Below are positions 9,357 through 17,243 of a stretch of 64,000 nt of DNA, one piece after another. The stretch comes from Rossellomorea aquimaris (GTDB lineage Bacteria; Bacillota; Bacilli; Bacillales; Bacillaceae_B): contig NZ_VTEX01000001.1 in assembly GCF_008180865.1 (NCBI RefSeq), forward strand, positions 375,116 to 439,115, read 5' to 3'. The notes under the pieces were generated by a model. The model was not told where the DNA came from, did no database searches, and saw only the letters and a list, made by a program, of their open reading frames with translations. Both the position numbers and the translations under genes were made by a program. The stretch's first letter is position 1; every line of letters starts with the position of its first letter.

Positions 9357-10051
9357 CAGGGAGTACATTTTTTGCAAAATGCGCTAGAACTTTTAAAAGG
9401 ATTTTTCCATTCCATTAAAATCCCATAGTCACATGATTCTTCATCCTCCAGGTACCCTTTTACCGCTTTTAATGGAGTGCGTCCTGTTTGCAGAAGAAAC
9501 GTAATGACGGGATCCTTGAATTCTCCACTCGTTAATTTCTGTATATAATCATCAATCCTAAAATCTTTGGCCACTTTATGATAGGTAGGGATCCGACCGC
9601 CGCCAAGTAAGCGATCCAATTTTAAATGAACCACAATCTCAAACATGGCATTCATCAAGACTTTTCCAAGTTTAAATCCCCTATAATCAGGGTCGATACA
9701 TAGATCTACCACGTATAATGTATTTCCATTCTCATTGTGAGTCCGGATATATCCATCATCGGTTATGTCTTCCCACGTATGATGGGGCTCTAACGGATCA
9801 AAGTCGACGATTAAGCTTGTCATACTTCCCGCTAACTTCCCGTCAACTTCCACACACATGGCCCCAAGGGGGAAATGAGACAAATGATGTGCGAGTTGGT
9901 CTTTATTCCACCACAATTCTGATGGGAAGGGAGGTGGGAATGCTCTTTTTTGAACGGATATCATGTCGTCGAAATCATCCTTGGAATAATTTCTGATAAC
10001 AGCTTTATAAATTTGATCGTTTCTGAAAACATACTGTTCTTTCATATACAT
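9356..10051 (-). CDS. ykwB: GNAT-family acetyltransferase, YkwB-like
   Basis: 231 residues. The acetyl-CoA fold is visible as VVDLCIDPDYRGFKLGKVLM (the R-G-x-x-L/G-K pyrophosphate loop) and the N-terminal IRNYSKDDFDDM. Position and direction next to ptsI match B. subtilis ykwB. The ATG at 10051 has GAGGAGTGAGG just upstream on the minus strand. The acceptor substrate is unknown. Two Cys residues near the very end (FCKKC) are unusual for the fold. Confidence 0.75.
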   Translation of the reverse strand: MYMKEQYVFRNDQIYKAVIRNYSKDDFDDMISVQKRAFPPPFPSELWWNKDQLAHHLSHFPLGAMCVEVDGKLAGSMTSLIVDFDPLEPHHTWEDITDDGYIRTHNENGNTLYVVDLCIDPDYRGFKLGKVLMNAMFEIVVHLKLDRLLGGGRIPTYHKVAKDFRIDDYIQKLTSGEFKDPVITFLLQTGRTPLKAVKGYLEDEESCDYGILMEWKNPFKSSSAFCKKCTP

Positions 10052-10135
10052 GTCAGAACCTCACTCCTCAGAATTTACTTGTTTATTATACGTTATGAAA
10101 GCGCTTTTTTAAAGTGTTTTACTGAAATAACTTTT

Positions 10136-10166
10136 CTTCTGAAAAAAACTGAATTTTTTTCAGAAG
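10136..10166. repeat. AT-rich inverted repeat in the ykwB upstream region
   Basis: CTTCTGAAAAAAA (10136-10148) and TTTTTTTCAGAAG (10154-10166) form a perfect 13-bp stem with a 5-base loop. There is no following T-run in either direction, so it may be an RNA or protein-binding structure rather than a simple terminator. Confidence 0.5.
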
Positions 10167-10170
10167 GTCG

Positions 10171-10195
10171 GTTTATCATTCTGGAAAGCGGGTAT
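10171..10195 (+). promoter_or_regulatory. SigB-type (general stress) promoter
   Basis: GTTTAT (10171-10176), a 13-base spacer and GGGTAT (10190-10195) match the SigB consensus GTTTAA-N12-14-GGGTAT in all but the last -35 base. A TATAAT (10198-10203) just downstream could also serve SigA. No annotated gene follows before the terminator at 10257. Confidence 0.5.
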
Positions 10196-10202
10196 TCTAT
10201 AA

Positions 10203-10294
10203 TTAAGCATGAAATTGGAGATTAATTTCTCACTAACACCCCCTTTTCCTTTTTTTGAACCAACTCAGTTAACTGAGTTGGTTCTTTTTTTTTG
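10203..10294 (+). ncRNA. Candidate short transcript (~90 nt) between a SigB-like promoter and a terminator
   Basis: The stretch runs from the expected start site to the T-run after the perfect palindrome at 10257-10284. An ATG at 10209 opens a short frame but has no ribosome site and runs through the terminator, so an RNA product is more likely than a peptide. This is inferred from promoter plus terminator spacing only. Confidence 0.3.
10257..10294 (+). terminator. Perfect palindrome terminator
   Basis: GAACCAACTCAGTT is followed by its exact complement (28 bases in all, no loop) and then ten T. T7 also precedes it. On the plus strand there is no protein gene upstream to terminate. Confidence 0.75.
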
Positions 10295-10319
10295 CTCTTT
10301 TTATGCCGGCAGTTGATTC

Positions 10320-10349
10320 GTATAGTGAAAAAGAAGAAAGCGAATAATA
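10320..10349 (+). promoter_or_regulatory. Possible forespore (SigF/SigG-type) promoter for the small basic protein
   Basis: GTATA (10320-10324), 15 bases, then GCGAATAATA (10340-10349). This is close to the SigF pattern GYWTA-N15/16-GGNNANAHTR, with one mismatch in the -10. It lies about 55 bases before the gene start. Confidence 0.35.
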
Positions 10350-10405
10350 ATCCTATGCTGATCCATTGAAGGTTAAGCATGATCAATAAAAGGGGTGTAA
10401 AAGCA

Positions 10406-10582
10406 ATGGCGAAACGTACAAAAAAGAATGATCCACAACAGAAGAACAAAAAAGGGTTCGATTCTTCTAAAATCAATGCTGAATTTGCCCACGAAATCGG
10501 AAGTGCGGCAACAAACAAAATACACAAAGACAAAGCCAAAAAAGAAAAAGTATCTAAAAATAACGGTGAATATAAAGGGTAA
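10406..10582 (+). CDS. Small basic protein, possibly a minor acid-soluble spore protein
   Basis: 58 residues, very rich in Lys, Asn and Gln, beginning MAKRTKKNDPQQ and containing SKINAEFAHEIGS, which recalls the AEF/TEFASE repeats of gamma-type SASPs. ATG 10406 is selected because AAAGGGGTG (10388-10396) lies 9 bases upstream; earlier in-frame ATGs lack a site. The forespore-like promoter upstream supports a spore role. The family match is by eye only and could be coincidence of composition. Confidence 0.5.
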   Translation: MAKRTKKNDPQQKNKKGFDSSKINAEFAHEIGSAATNKIHKDKAKKEKVSKNNGEYKG

Positions 10583-10589
10583 ACATGAA

Positions 10590-10624
10590 GAGGGACGGAC
10601 CTTGCATAGCAAGGTCCGTCCCTC
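10590..10624. repeat. Perfect 16-bp hairpin between convergent genes
   Basis: GAGGGACGGACCTTGC (10590-10605), a 3-base loop ATA, and the exact complement (10609-10624). It has no T-run, and its right arm ends only three bases from the patA stop. GGGACGG-type palindromes recur in Bacillus intergenic regions as I recall them. It may block both transcripts. Confidence 0.7.
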
Positions 10625-10627
10625 TCG

Positions 10628-11779
10628 TCAGGTTTGGATGAAGGATTGGATACGGTCAAGCCCTTCTGTAAGTTGTTCCATGGAGCAGGCGTAGGATAGC
10701 CGGAAGTATCCTTCGCCGAACTTGGAAAAAGCATCTCCAGGAACGACAGCCACCTTTTTCTCTTGGGCAAGTGCCAACGAGAAATCAAAGGAACTCAAAA
10801 GAATCCTATCTGGTATTTTGACGAAAAAGTAGAAGGCTCCGTCGGGTTTGACGATTCCTTTAAATCCCATCTCAATTAATCGGTTGTATACATAGTCCCT
10901 TCGTATTTTATATTCTTTCTTCATATCTGCCGCATCATCTTTCCCGACTGTAAGAGCTTCATAGGCAGCTTTCTGGGATACTGAAGAAGCACAGGAAACA
11001 TTGTACTGATGAACCTTTATAAGATGCTTGGAAATCGATTCTGGAGCGAATACCAGCCCGATTCTCCAGCCGGTCATACTATGTGATTTAGAAAGGCCAT
11101 TGACGACGATGGTTTGTTCTCTTAAATATTCGGCAATGGAATAATGCGAATCATCGAAGGTAAGCTCGCTATAAATCTCATCAGCCAATACAAAGACATT
11201 TCTATTTCTAAGCAAGTCGGCAATCTCTTTCAATTCTGCTTTGGATAGGGTTACTCCTGTTGGATTGGATGGATAAGGCAATATGACACATTTTGTAGAA
11301 GGAGTTAAGCTCTCCTCAATAAGAGCTGCATCCAACTTAAAACCATTTTGTGTGATATCAATATGTACGGGATTAGCACCGCAAAGTCTAATGATCGGTT
11401 CATAGCCTGGATAAACGGGTCCCGGGATAAGGCAGTCATCCCCTTCGCATAGGATTGTACGAAGGATCACATCGATCCCCTGAGAAGCGCCATTTGTGAC
11501 TATGACCTCATTGACAGGGTTATAATGTACATTATATTTTTCTTTTACATATGAAGCCGCAGCTTCTCGTAATTCGAGAAATCCTGCATTATGGGTATAG
11601 GAGGTGAAATCATCATCAATGGCAGCTTTACCCGCATCTTTGACATGTTGTGGGGTAGGGAAATCCGGCTGACCGATTGTCAGGGAAATGATGTCGTCTA
11701 TGTCTGCCACCATATTAAAAAATTTTCTAATACCGGATATCTGGATGTCTTTGATCCGGGGGTTAATATACTGTTCCAA
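10628..11779 (-). CDS. patA: N-acetyl-L,L-diaminopimelate aminotransferase (PatA-type, class I/II)
   Basis: About 383 residues. Fold type I PLP enzyme: SLTIGQPDFPTP at the N-terminus, YPSNPTGVTL, DEIYSEL, the PLP-binding Lys in GLSKSHSMTGWR, and a closing GEGYFRLSYACS. The sequence follows B. subtilis PatA closely along its length, and dapH and dapL are present in the window, so it should supply the aminotransferase step of the acetyl pathway to meso-DAP and lysine. The TTG at 11779 is chosen because homology starts at MEQYINP; a GTG at 11788 is possible but poorly spaced. Confidence 0.85.
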   Translation of the reverse strand: MEQYINPRIKDIQISGIRKFFNMVADIDDIISLTIGQPDFPTPQHVKDAGKAAIDDDFTSYTHNAGFLELREAAASYVKEKYNVHYNPVNEVIVTNGASQGIDVILRTILCEGDDCLIPGPVYPGYEPIIRLCGANPVHIDITQNGFKLDAALIEESLTPSTKCVILPYPSNPTGVTLSKAELKEIADLLRNRNVFVLADEIYSELTFDDSHYSIAEYLREQTIVVNGLSKSHSMTGWRIGLVFAPESISKHLIKVHQYNVSCASSVSQKAAYEALTVGKDDAADMKKEYKIRRDYVYNRLIEMGFKGIVKPDGAFYFFVKIPDRILLSSFDFSLALAQEKKVAVVPGDAFSKFGEGYFRLSYACSMEQLTEGLDRIQSFIQT

Positions 11780-11911
11780 TACGTACACCTACTTTAATAA
11801 TTTGATTCATATTTTATCATTAATTCCAGCTTTTACGTAATGATTTTGTTTGAATAATGAAGAAAAAGGGAAAGTTTAAAAAATAAATAAATGTCAGTTA
11901 GGGAGAGCCAT

Positions 11912-12907
11912 ATGATTCGTACGAGTATTATTATGGAAAATGGGGAAATTGAACAGAATGTTCCCTTATCCAGAATAAAAGAAAAAGGTGTTAAATGGTA
12001 TTGGGTGGATTTTTCAGAACCGACCAGCAAGGATATCCGGTTACTTAAGCTGTATTTTCGATTCCATCCACTTGCGATAGAGGATTGCCTGGACGATTTC
12101 AGCCAGCGGGCTAAGCTCGATTTTTATGACCAATACATATTTGTCCTTCTGCACGCCATTAATCAGAAATCGCTGGATTCCCACGAAGTAAATATGTTTG
12201 TGAACGCAAGTTTTATCGTTACCTTCCATAAACAACCTGTAAGGGAATTAAATAATGTATGGGAAAAAGTTCAGCAAGAAGGGGATCAGCTCAGTCCTTT
12301 TAAGATCATGCATGGAATTGTTGACCGGTTAGTGGACGATTATTTTCCCCTTGTATATGGTATTGAAGATCGTCTCAATAAAATAGAAGATAACACGAAT
12401 GAAGATGCGGATAGTGATCTGATGGATGAATTATTCGATATCCGTCATGATATGTCAAAGCTAAGAAGAACCCTCGTTCCCATGAGGGATTTATTATACC
12501 GTATCAGCAATTCTGGCAGATTGAATGCACTCAAAGAAGAGCAGCTCTATTTTAATGATGTGTACGATCATTTAATTAAGCTTGTCGAGATGCTTGAATC
12601 GTATCGTGAATTTTCATCAGATATCCGGGATAATTATTTATCCATTAATTCAGATAAAATGAATAATATCATGATGACTTTAACCGTCATTACGACGATA
12701 TTTATGCCTCTTACATTTATTGCGGGTCTGTATGGGATGAACTTTGTCTATATGCCGGAACTCGATGAGCGAAGCGGATACTTTATCGTTCTTGGGGTTA
12801 TGGGTATCATAGCACTGATCATGTTTGGTTTCTTTATGAAAATAGGCTGGCTCAGATTCAGCACAAAAAAACGGAGAAAACGAAGAAGGCTCCTTCGTTT
12901 AAAATAA
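11912..12907 (+). CDS. corA: CorA-family magnesium/divalent cation transporter
   Basis: 331 residues. A long soluble, acidic, helical N-terminal domain is followed by two C-terminal membrane helices with the pore signature YGMNF (near residue 274) before the acidic MPELDE loop, and a strongly basic tail (KKRRKRRRLLRLK). ATG 11912 follows AGGGAG at 11900; the upstream ATG at 11891 is an ORF extension. It is a single gene, divergent from patA and followed by its own terminator. Confidence 0.92.
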   Translation: MIRTSIIMENGEIEQNVPLSRIKEKGVKWYWVDFSEPTSKDIRLLKLYFRFHPLAIEDCLDDFSQRAKLDFYDQYIFVLLHAINQKSLDSHEVNMFVNASFIVTFHKQPVRELNNVWEKVQQEGDQLSPFKIMHGIVDRLVDDYFPLVYGIEDRLNKIEDNTNEDADSDLMDELFDIRHDMSKLRRTLVPMRDLLYRISNSGRLNALKEEQLYFNDVYDHLIKLVEMLESYREFSSDIRDNYLSINSDKMNNIMMTLTVITTIFMPLTFIAGLYGMNFVYMPELDERSGYFIVLGVMGIIALIMFGFFMKIGWLRFSTKKRRKRRRLLRLK

Positions 12908-12915
12908 TTATGCTG

Positions 12916-12952
12916 AAAAAGCAGTGATTCCATAGTGGAGTTCTGCTTTTTT
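12916..12952 (+). terminator. Terminator of corA
   Basis: AAAAAGCAG pairs with CTGCTTTTTT, with TTCC/GGA pairing inside. Confidence 0.75.
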
Positions 12953-13098
12953 ATCTGGGTATCATACAAATGATCGGCGGTCGTCACGATAGAGATAATT
13001 TTCCGATGAAATTCCCGTAAACGGTAGATTTTTTTGAAAAAAAACGTTATATTGGTTGAGGACTAAAGAAGAAGAACTGGGATTATTGATAAGTCTCG

Positions 13099-13165
13099 AG
13101 AGGTTCTAGCACAACCCTCTATAAAAAACTAAGGAAAACGGCATCCTTAGGTGTCGTTATTTTTT
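13099..13165 (+). promoter_or_regulatory. preQ1-I riboswitch with transcription terminator, upstream of queCDE
   Basis: P1 is AGAGG (13099-13103) pairing with CCTCT (13116-13120) around the conserved loop TTCTAGC. The A-rich tail ATAAAAAACTAAGG (13121-13134) supplies the H-type pseudoknot strand. Downstream, CTAAGG can pair with CCTTAG as an antiterminator. Alternatively AACGGCA..TGTCGTT forms a terminator stem followed by T6 (13160-13165). Binding of preQ1 should favour termination and shut off queuosine-precursor synthesis. Confidence 0.93.
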
Positions 13166-13262
13166 GTTAATGACGGCTTTAAAGCCAATGTTATAGGGTA
13201 ACACAGAATCTCTTTCTTCTTTTCATGGCAAAAGGCCTGTAGAAGAGAAAGGAGAACCTTTT

Positions 13263-13922
13263 ATGAACACAGAGAAAGCGTTAGTCGTATTCAGCGGAGG
13301 TCAAGATAGTACAACGTGTTTATTTTGGGCAAAGAAAGCATTTAAAGAAGTAGAAGCGGTGACATTTAACTATGGTCAGAGGCATGTAGCAGAGCTTGAT
13401 TGTGCAAAAGAGATTGCAGAGGATCTGAAAGTCCCTCACCATGTATTAGATATGAGCTTATTAAATCAACTGGCACCAAGTGCTTTAACAAGGGCAGATG
13501 AAGAAATCACTCACCAGGAAGGTGAATTACCATCTACATTCGTTCCAGGAAGGAATCTGTTATTCCTGTCATTTGCAGGCATACTCGCCAAGCAAATCGG
13601 AGCGAGGCATATTGTAACAGGTGTATGTGAAACGGATTTCAGCGGATATCCCGATTGCCGGGATATATTTGTCAAATCCTTGAATGTTTCCCTTAATCTA
13701 TCCATGGATGATCAGTTTGTGATCCATACTCCACTAATGTGGATCAATAAAGCACAAACATGGGAAATGGCAGATGATTTAGGTGCTTTCCGTTATGTAC
13801 AGGAAAATACACTCACTTGCTATAATGGGATAAAAGGCAGCGGGTGCGGTGAGTGTCCTGCCTGTGAGCTTAGACAAAAAGGCCTGAAAGAATATAAAAG
13901 TGCAAAACAAGGGGGAGAGTGA
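13263..13922 (+). CDS. queC: 7-cyano-7-deazaguanine synthase
   Basis: 219 residues. PP-loop ATPase motif [12 protein letters not shown] at the N-terminus and the C-terminal zinc site [13 protein letters not shown] with an earlier Cys in LTCYNG. It converts 7-carboxy-7-deazaguanine to preQ0 with ATP and ammonia. It is the first gene of the operon behind the preQ1 riboswitch, with a GAAAGGAG ribosome site. queD follows immediately. Confidence 0.96.
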   Translation: MNTEKALVVFSGGQDSTTCLFWAKKAFKEVEAVTFNYGQRHVAELDCAKEIAEDLKVPHHVLDMSLLNQLAPSALTRADEEITHQEGELPSTFVPGRNLLFLSFAGILAKQIGARHIVTGVCETDFSGYPDCRDIFVKSLNVSLNLSMDDQFVIHTPLMWINKAQTWEMADDLGAFRYVQENTLTCYNGIKGSGCGECPACELRQKGLKEYKSAKQGGE

Positions 13923-13924
13923 AG

Positions 13925-14359
13925 ATGATACAACAAATCTACCCGACTCCTGACCACACTTATGAATTTGAATTAAATAAAGATATGCATTTTGCCGCAG
14001 CCCATTATATTCCACATGCAGATGCAGGAAGCTGTCAGGATATCCATGGTCATACGTACTTTGCCAATATTACTATCGGCGGGGATCAGCTTGATGATTC
14101 CGGGTTTCTTATTAATTTCCAACACATCAAAAAGCTGATTCATAAGCGCTTTGATCATAAGGTCATGAACGAAGATGAATTGTTTTCTGCAGAGAACGGC
14201 AATATGTTCCCGACCACTGAAGTTGTAGCGAAAGTGATGTGGGAAATCATTCAGGCTCATTTAGATACTTTGCCTCACCAACCTAAGTGCCTTCAAGTAT
14301 TTTTAAGAGAAACACCTACAAGTTACGTCATTTACAGACCAAAGGGGAGAAAATCATGA
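13925..14359 (+). CDS. queD: 6-carboxy-5,6,7,8-tetrahydropterin synthase
   Basis: 144 residues. Zinc-binding His residues in HFAAAHY and CQDIHGHTYF, the catalytic Cys before DIHGH, RFDHKVMN, and a closing Glu in FLRETPTSYVIY. It makes 6-carboxytetrahydropterin from dihydroneopterin triphosphate. ATG 13925 follows GGGGGAG by 7 bases; the longer reading from GTG 13919 overlaps the queC stop. The stop overlaps the queE start by 4 bases. Confidence 0.95.
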   Translation: MIQQIYPTPDHTYEFELNKDMHFAAAHYIPHADAGSCQDIHGHTYFANITIGGDQLDDSGFLINFQHIKKLIHKRFDHKVMNEDELFSAENGNMFPTTEVVAKVMWEIIQAHLDTLPHQPKCLQVFLRETPTSYVIYRPKGRKS

Positions 14360-15078
14360 AGAAAATCCCCGTTTTAGAAGTATTTGGTCCAACCATTCAG
14401 GGTGAAGGTATGGTCATTGGTCAAAAGACAATGTTTGTCCGAACTGCGGGATGTGATTATAGTTGTTCATGGTGTGATTCTGCATTTTCGTGGGATGGAT
14501 CTGCGAAAGAGGATATTCAGCTTATGACGGCTGAAGAAGTATGGAACAGGCTAAAAGAAGTCGGTGGAAATAAGTTCTCTCATGTAACCATTTCCGGTGG
14601 TAATCCTGCACTGTTGGCTCATTTGAAGGAGTTTATCGAGATCTTAAAGGAGAATGGCATAGGGTCGGCTTTAGAGACTCAAGGAAGCCGCTGGCAGGAT
14701 TGGTTCTATGATATAGATGACCTGACACTTTCTCCAAAGCCTCCAAGTTCGAAAATGGAAACGGACTTTGAGAAGTTGGATTTCATCGTTCACCGATTGA
14801 TTCAAAATGGCTCACAATTCAGCTTAAAAGTTGTAGTGTTTGATGATAAAGATTTGGAATACGCCACAAAGATTCATAAACACTATCCTGACGTTCCATT
14901 TTATATTCAGACAGGTAACCCTTCTGTTTCCGAAGAAGATACACCAAAGCTTTTGTCAAATTTATTATTGGATTATGAAGCGCTCATTGAAAAGATTTGT
15001 GAGAAGGAAGAACTTAATCATGTGCGTGTGCTCCCACAGCTGCATACTTTAGTATGGGGCAACAAGCGCGGAGTATAA
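14356..15078 (+). CDS. queE: 7-carboxy-7-deazaguanine synthase (radical SAM)
   Basis: 240 residues. It has the radical-SAM cluster motif CDYSCSWC (C-x3-C-x2-C) near the N-terminus, preceded by PTIQGEGMVIG, and TISGGNPAL for SAM binding. The start ATG 14356 overlaps queD (ATGA), with AAAGGGGAGA upstream. It is the last gene of the operon: a terminator follows directly, so queF, which ends the B. subtilis operon, is missing here. Confidence 0.95.
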   Translation: MKKIPVLEVFGPTIQGEGMVIGQKTMFVRTAGCDYSCSWCDSAFSWDGSAKEDIQLMTAEEVWNRLKEVGGNKFSHVTISGGNPALLAHLKEFIEILKENGIGSALETQGSRWQDWFYDIDDLTLSPKPPSSKMETDFEKLDFIVHRLIQNGSQFSLKVVVFDDKDLEYATKIHKHYPDVPFYIQTGNPSVSEEDTPKLLSNLLLDYEALIEKICEKEELNHVRVLPQLHTLVWGNKRGV

Positions 15079-15080
15079 TT

Positions 15081-15120
15081 GAAAAAGCGATTGAAGGGAT
15101 GCCTTCAATCGCTTTTTCTT
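15081..15120 (+). terminator. Terminator of queCDE
   Basis: A perfect 17-bp stem (GAAAAAGCGATTGAAGG with its complement) and a 4-base loop, ending in T5. The A/T ends make it work in both directions, for queE and for the convergent small gene. Confidence 0.9.
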
Positions 15121-15321
15121 TTATTTCTGAGGGTTTTCCCGGTTCTCCTGATTTATTCTCCTTTGTCCTTCGATATAAGAGAGTTCATCGGGTTCATCTA
15201 TTCCATCAGCATTCTTCCCAATGGCAATAATGGGAAGATTGTTTTGTGAGGGTAGTATGTGGGCACTTATTTCGTCAAAGTCTGGCAGGATCTGGTTCTC
15301 TAAGTCCCTTCGATCGGTCAT
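15121..15321 (-). CDS. Small acidic protein of unknown function
   Basis: 66 residues, polar and acidic, with no membrane segment. The ATG at 15321 is preferred because GGGGAGGAGGTG lies just upstream on the minus strand; the open frame extends to 15372. The tail (EGQRRINQENRENPQK) is charged and probably disordered. I do not recognise the family. Confidence 0.55.
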   Translation of the reverse strand: MTDRRDLENQILPDFDEISAHILPSQNNLPIIAIGKNADGIDEPDELSYIEGQRRINQENRENPQK

Positions 15322-15451
15322 ATAAACACCTCCTCCCCTTAGTATGTATAAGGATCCGCTTTCTATTACCAATTCGGTTATTGCATAGAAAATGAGGGTT
15401 AAAAAAGTCTGCTTCTTAAAAGGATCTGACGACTTTTTTCATGATTACCTG

Positions 15452-15478
15452 TAAACATGTTTCTCAAATGTTCGATAT
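15452..15478 (+). promoter_or_regulatory. SigD (flagellar/chemotaxis) promoter of cheV
   Basis: TAAA (15452-15455), a 15-base spacer and TTCGATAT (15471-15478) against the consensus TAAA-N15-GCCGATAT. It lies about 40 bases before the ribosome site of cheV, in keeping with a chemotaxis gene. Confidence 0.7.
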
Positions 15479-15526
15479 AAGAAGAGTAAGGCAAATACTC
15501 ATGTTTGTATGGAAGGACGAAAATAA

Positions 15527-16429
15527 TTGAATCAATCAAACAGTATTCTTCTTGAAAGCGGGACCAATGAACTTGAAATTGTTGAATTCGAAGTTCATCA
15601 CAATAAATTTGGTATCAATGTGATTAAAGTGAAGGAGATTATCCAACCAACTCCTGTCATCCCTATTCCCCATTCTCATCCTCACGTGAAAGGACTCATT
15701 CAATTGAGGGGAGAGGTACTTCCAGTAATCGATATGGCAAGGGTACTGGGAGTGGAAGAAGAGGAAACATCCAATTCAAAGTACATTGTTGCAGAGTTTA
15801 ATCAACAGAAAGTAATTTTTCATGTACATAACGTTACTCAAATTCATCGCATTTCCTGGAATCAAATAGAGAAGCCTTCAGACATGTATTCTGGTGTCCA
15901 TTCAGGAATAATAGGTGTCATCAAGCGAAACGAATCAATGATATTGTTACTGGATTTTGAGAGTATCATGCTGGAAATCAATCCTGATACAGGGATCCGT
16001 GTAGAACAAGTGAAGAAGTTAGGACCAAGGCAGAGAAGGAATAAGAAAATTGTTGCTGCTGAGGATTCCCCTTTACTACGCAAGCTTTTGAATGATACGT
16101 TGAGTGAAGCAGGATATGAAGAAGTTGAGTTTTTTGAGAATGGAGCCGATGCATTCAATTATCTGGAATCACTTGTTGAGGGAAATCATGATATTCAACA
16201 GTCAGTTCAGCTTGTCATTACAGATATTGAAATGCCGCAAATGGACGGACATCATTTAACCAAAAGAATCAAAAGTCATTCCAAGCTCAACAACCTCCCA
16301 GTCATCATTTTTTCTTCACTGATTACAAATGATTTAAAACATAAAGGTGAGATGGTCGGAGCAGAAGATCAAATCAGTAAACCCGAAATTGCTGATCTGA
16401 TTTTAAAAATTGATCAACATATATTGTAG
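15527..16429 (+). CDS. cheV: Chemotaxis adaptor-response regulator CheV
   Basis: 300 residues. A CheW-like domain (about 15-160, with HVKGLIQLRGEVLPVID) is fused to a receiver domain (about 170-300) with acidic AAEDSP, the phospho-acceptor Asp in LVITDIEMPQMDG and the conserved Lys in SKPEIADL. It couples receptors to CheA and takes part in adaptation. The start is TTG with GGAAGGA 9 bases upstream. It has a SigD-type promoter and sits next to ykyB as in B. subtilis. Confidence 0.95.
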   Translation: MNQSNSILLESGTNELEIVEFEVHHNKFGINVIKVKEIIQPTPVIPIPHSHPHVKGLIQLRGEVLPVIDMARVLGVEEEETSNSKYIVAEFNQQKVIFHVHNVTQIHRISWNQIEKPSDMYSGVHSGIIGVIKRNESMILLLDFESIMLEINPDTGIRVEQVKKLGPRQRRNKKIVAAEDSPLLRKLLNDTLSEAGYEEVEFFENGADAFNYLESLVEGNHDIQQSVQLVITDIEMPQMDGHHLTKRIKSHSKLNNLPVIIFSSLITNDLKHKGEMVGAEDQISKPEIADLILKIDQHIL

Positions 16430-16450
16430 ACTCAATGACGTCGAGGATAA

Positions 16451-16488
16451 TCATAAAGGGTTCAGACGTTTGTCTGAACCCTTTATGA
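16451..16488. terminator. Bidirectional terminator between cheV and ykyB
   Basis: A perfect 17-bp inverted repeat with a GTTT loop (16451-16467 and 16472-16488) whose GC-rich arm AGGGTTCAGAC is flanked by AT pairs on both sides. Confidence 0.8.
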
Positions 16489-16522
16489 CATATATGCGTT
16501 AATCCGCTAAAATCATTGAGTA

Positions 16523-16990
16523 TTAAAAGAAGCTATCGCCCAATTTTTTAAAAACAGGTTTTTGATAACTGCTCTTCCCGGGTTTACGTGGCTGTTCATT
16601 ACGATCAGACATCCCTGTATAATGTTCTAAAATCCCTTTAGCCTGCTGAAGTCCCATTTTACATTTAGGATTTCTTAACGATTGATCAAGTGAACCCAGA
16701 TGAGGTAATTCCTTGAAATCTTCCTTTGTTGGAGGGATATGAAAGGTATAATCTCCGCAGTCAATCAATACATCAGATTGTTGTTGACTATTCTTTGGGT
16801 TGTTGGAAAAGTGAAGTCCAACTTTCTTCGCCTTACCTTCCCGGATCATTTTCATTAAGGCTCTTTTTTTTAATGAATATAAGTATTTTGGGTTACCTGC
16901 TGTTTTCGCATGACGATTCACAGTGAAAATAGCTTGAGAGAGGGTGATTACGGATGTGGAAGAAGGGGTAGATTTACTAGTATTCCTCAA
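16523..16990 (-). CDS. ykyB: YkyB-like conserved protein of unknown function
   Basis: 155 residues that follow B. subtilis YkyB closely: SQAIFTVNRHAKTA, LHFSNNPKNSQQQSDVLI, FHIPPTKEDFKELPHLG and the terminal KPVFKKLGDS. It looks cytoplasmic, basic and without membrane segments. The start is TTG at 16990 behind AAAGGAG on the minus strand. It is convergent with cheV, the same order as in B. subtilis. No function is established to my knowledge. Confidence 0.85.
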   Translation of the reverse strand: MRNTSKSTPSSTSVITLSQAIFTVNRHAKTAGNPKYLYSLKKRALMKMIREGKAKKVGLHFSNNPKNSQQQSDVLIDCGDYTFHIPPTKEDFKELPHLGSLDQSLRNPKCKMGLQQAKGILEHYTGMSDRNEQPRKPGKSSYQKPVFKKLGDSFF

Positions 16991-17190
16991 GTTATTGGCT
17001 CCTTTCCATTGTATTAATCTCCATTATACCTCCTTTTTATGGGATTGGAAAGGTACGGGGGGGAGTTTCTTGTTGAAAGTTAGTAATATTTTGTCAGGTC
17101 TATTTCTATAGTCGGAGGAATTATAGTGTTACCTTAAGTGGATAAGACGGGGTACCCAGAACTCAAAAAGCTGTTGAGTGTAAACATCAT

Positions 17191-17241
17191 AAAGGCTCTA
17201 CCTAAAGAATATAACCCTTATATTTTCAGGTGAGCCTTTTT
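17191..17241 (-). terminator. Terminator of the Tyr/Pro-rich gene
   Basis: AAAGGCTC (17191-17198) pairs with GAGCCTTTTT (17232-17241), with ACCT/AGGT and AATATAA/TTATATT arms inside. It can act in both directions. The rest of the gap 16991-17190 shows no convincing gene; two RBS-like purine runs there lead only into 3- and 12-codon frames. Confidence 0.6.
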
Positions 17242-17243
17242 GT

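Noticed and set aside
10222..10788. 188-residue minus-strand ORF
   Set aside because: It covers the 3' end of patA in another frame, the palindromic terminator and the small basic gene on the other strand. Its protein is low-complexity.
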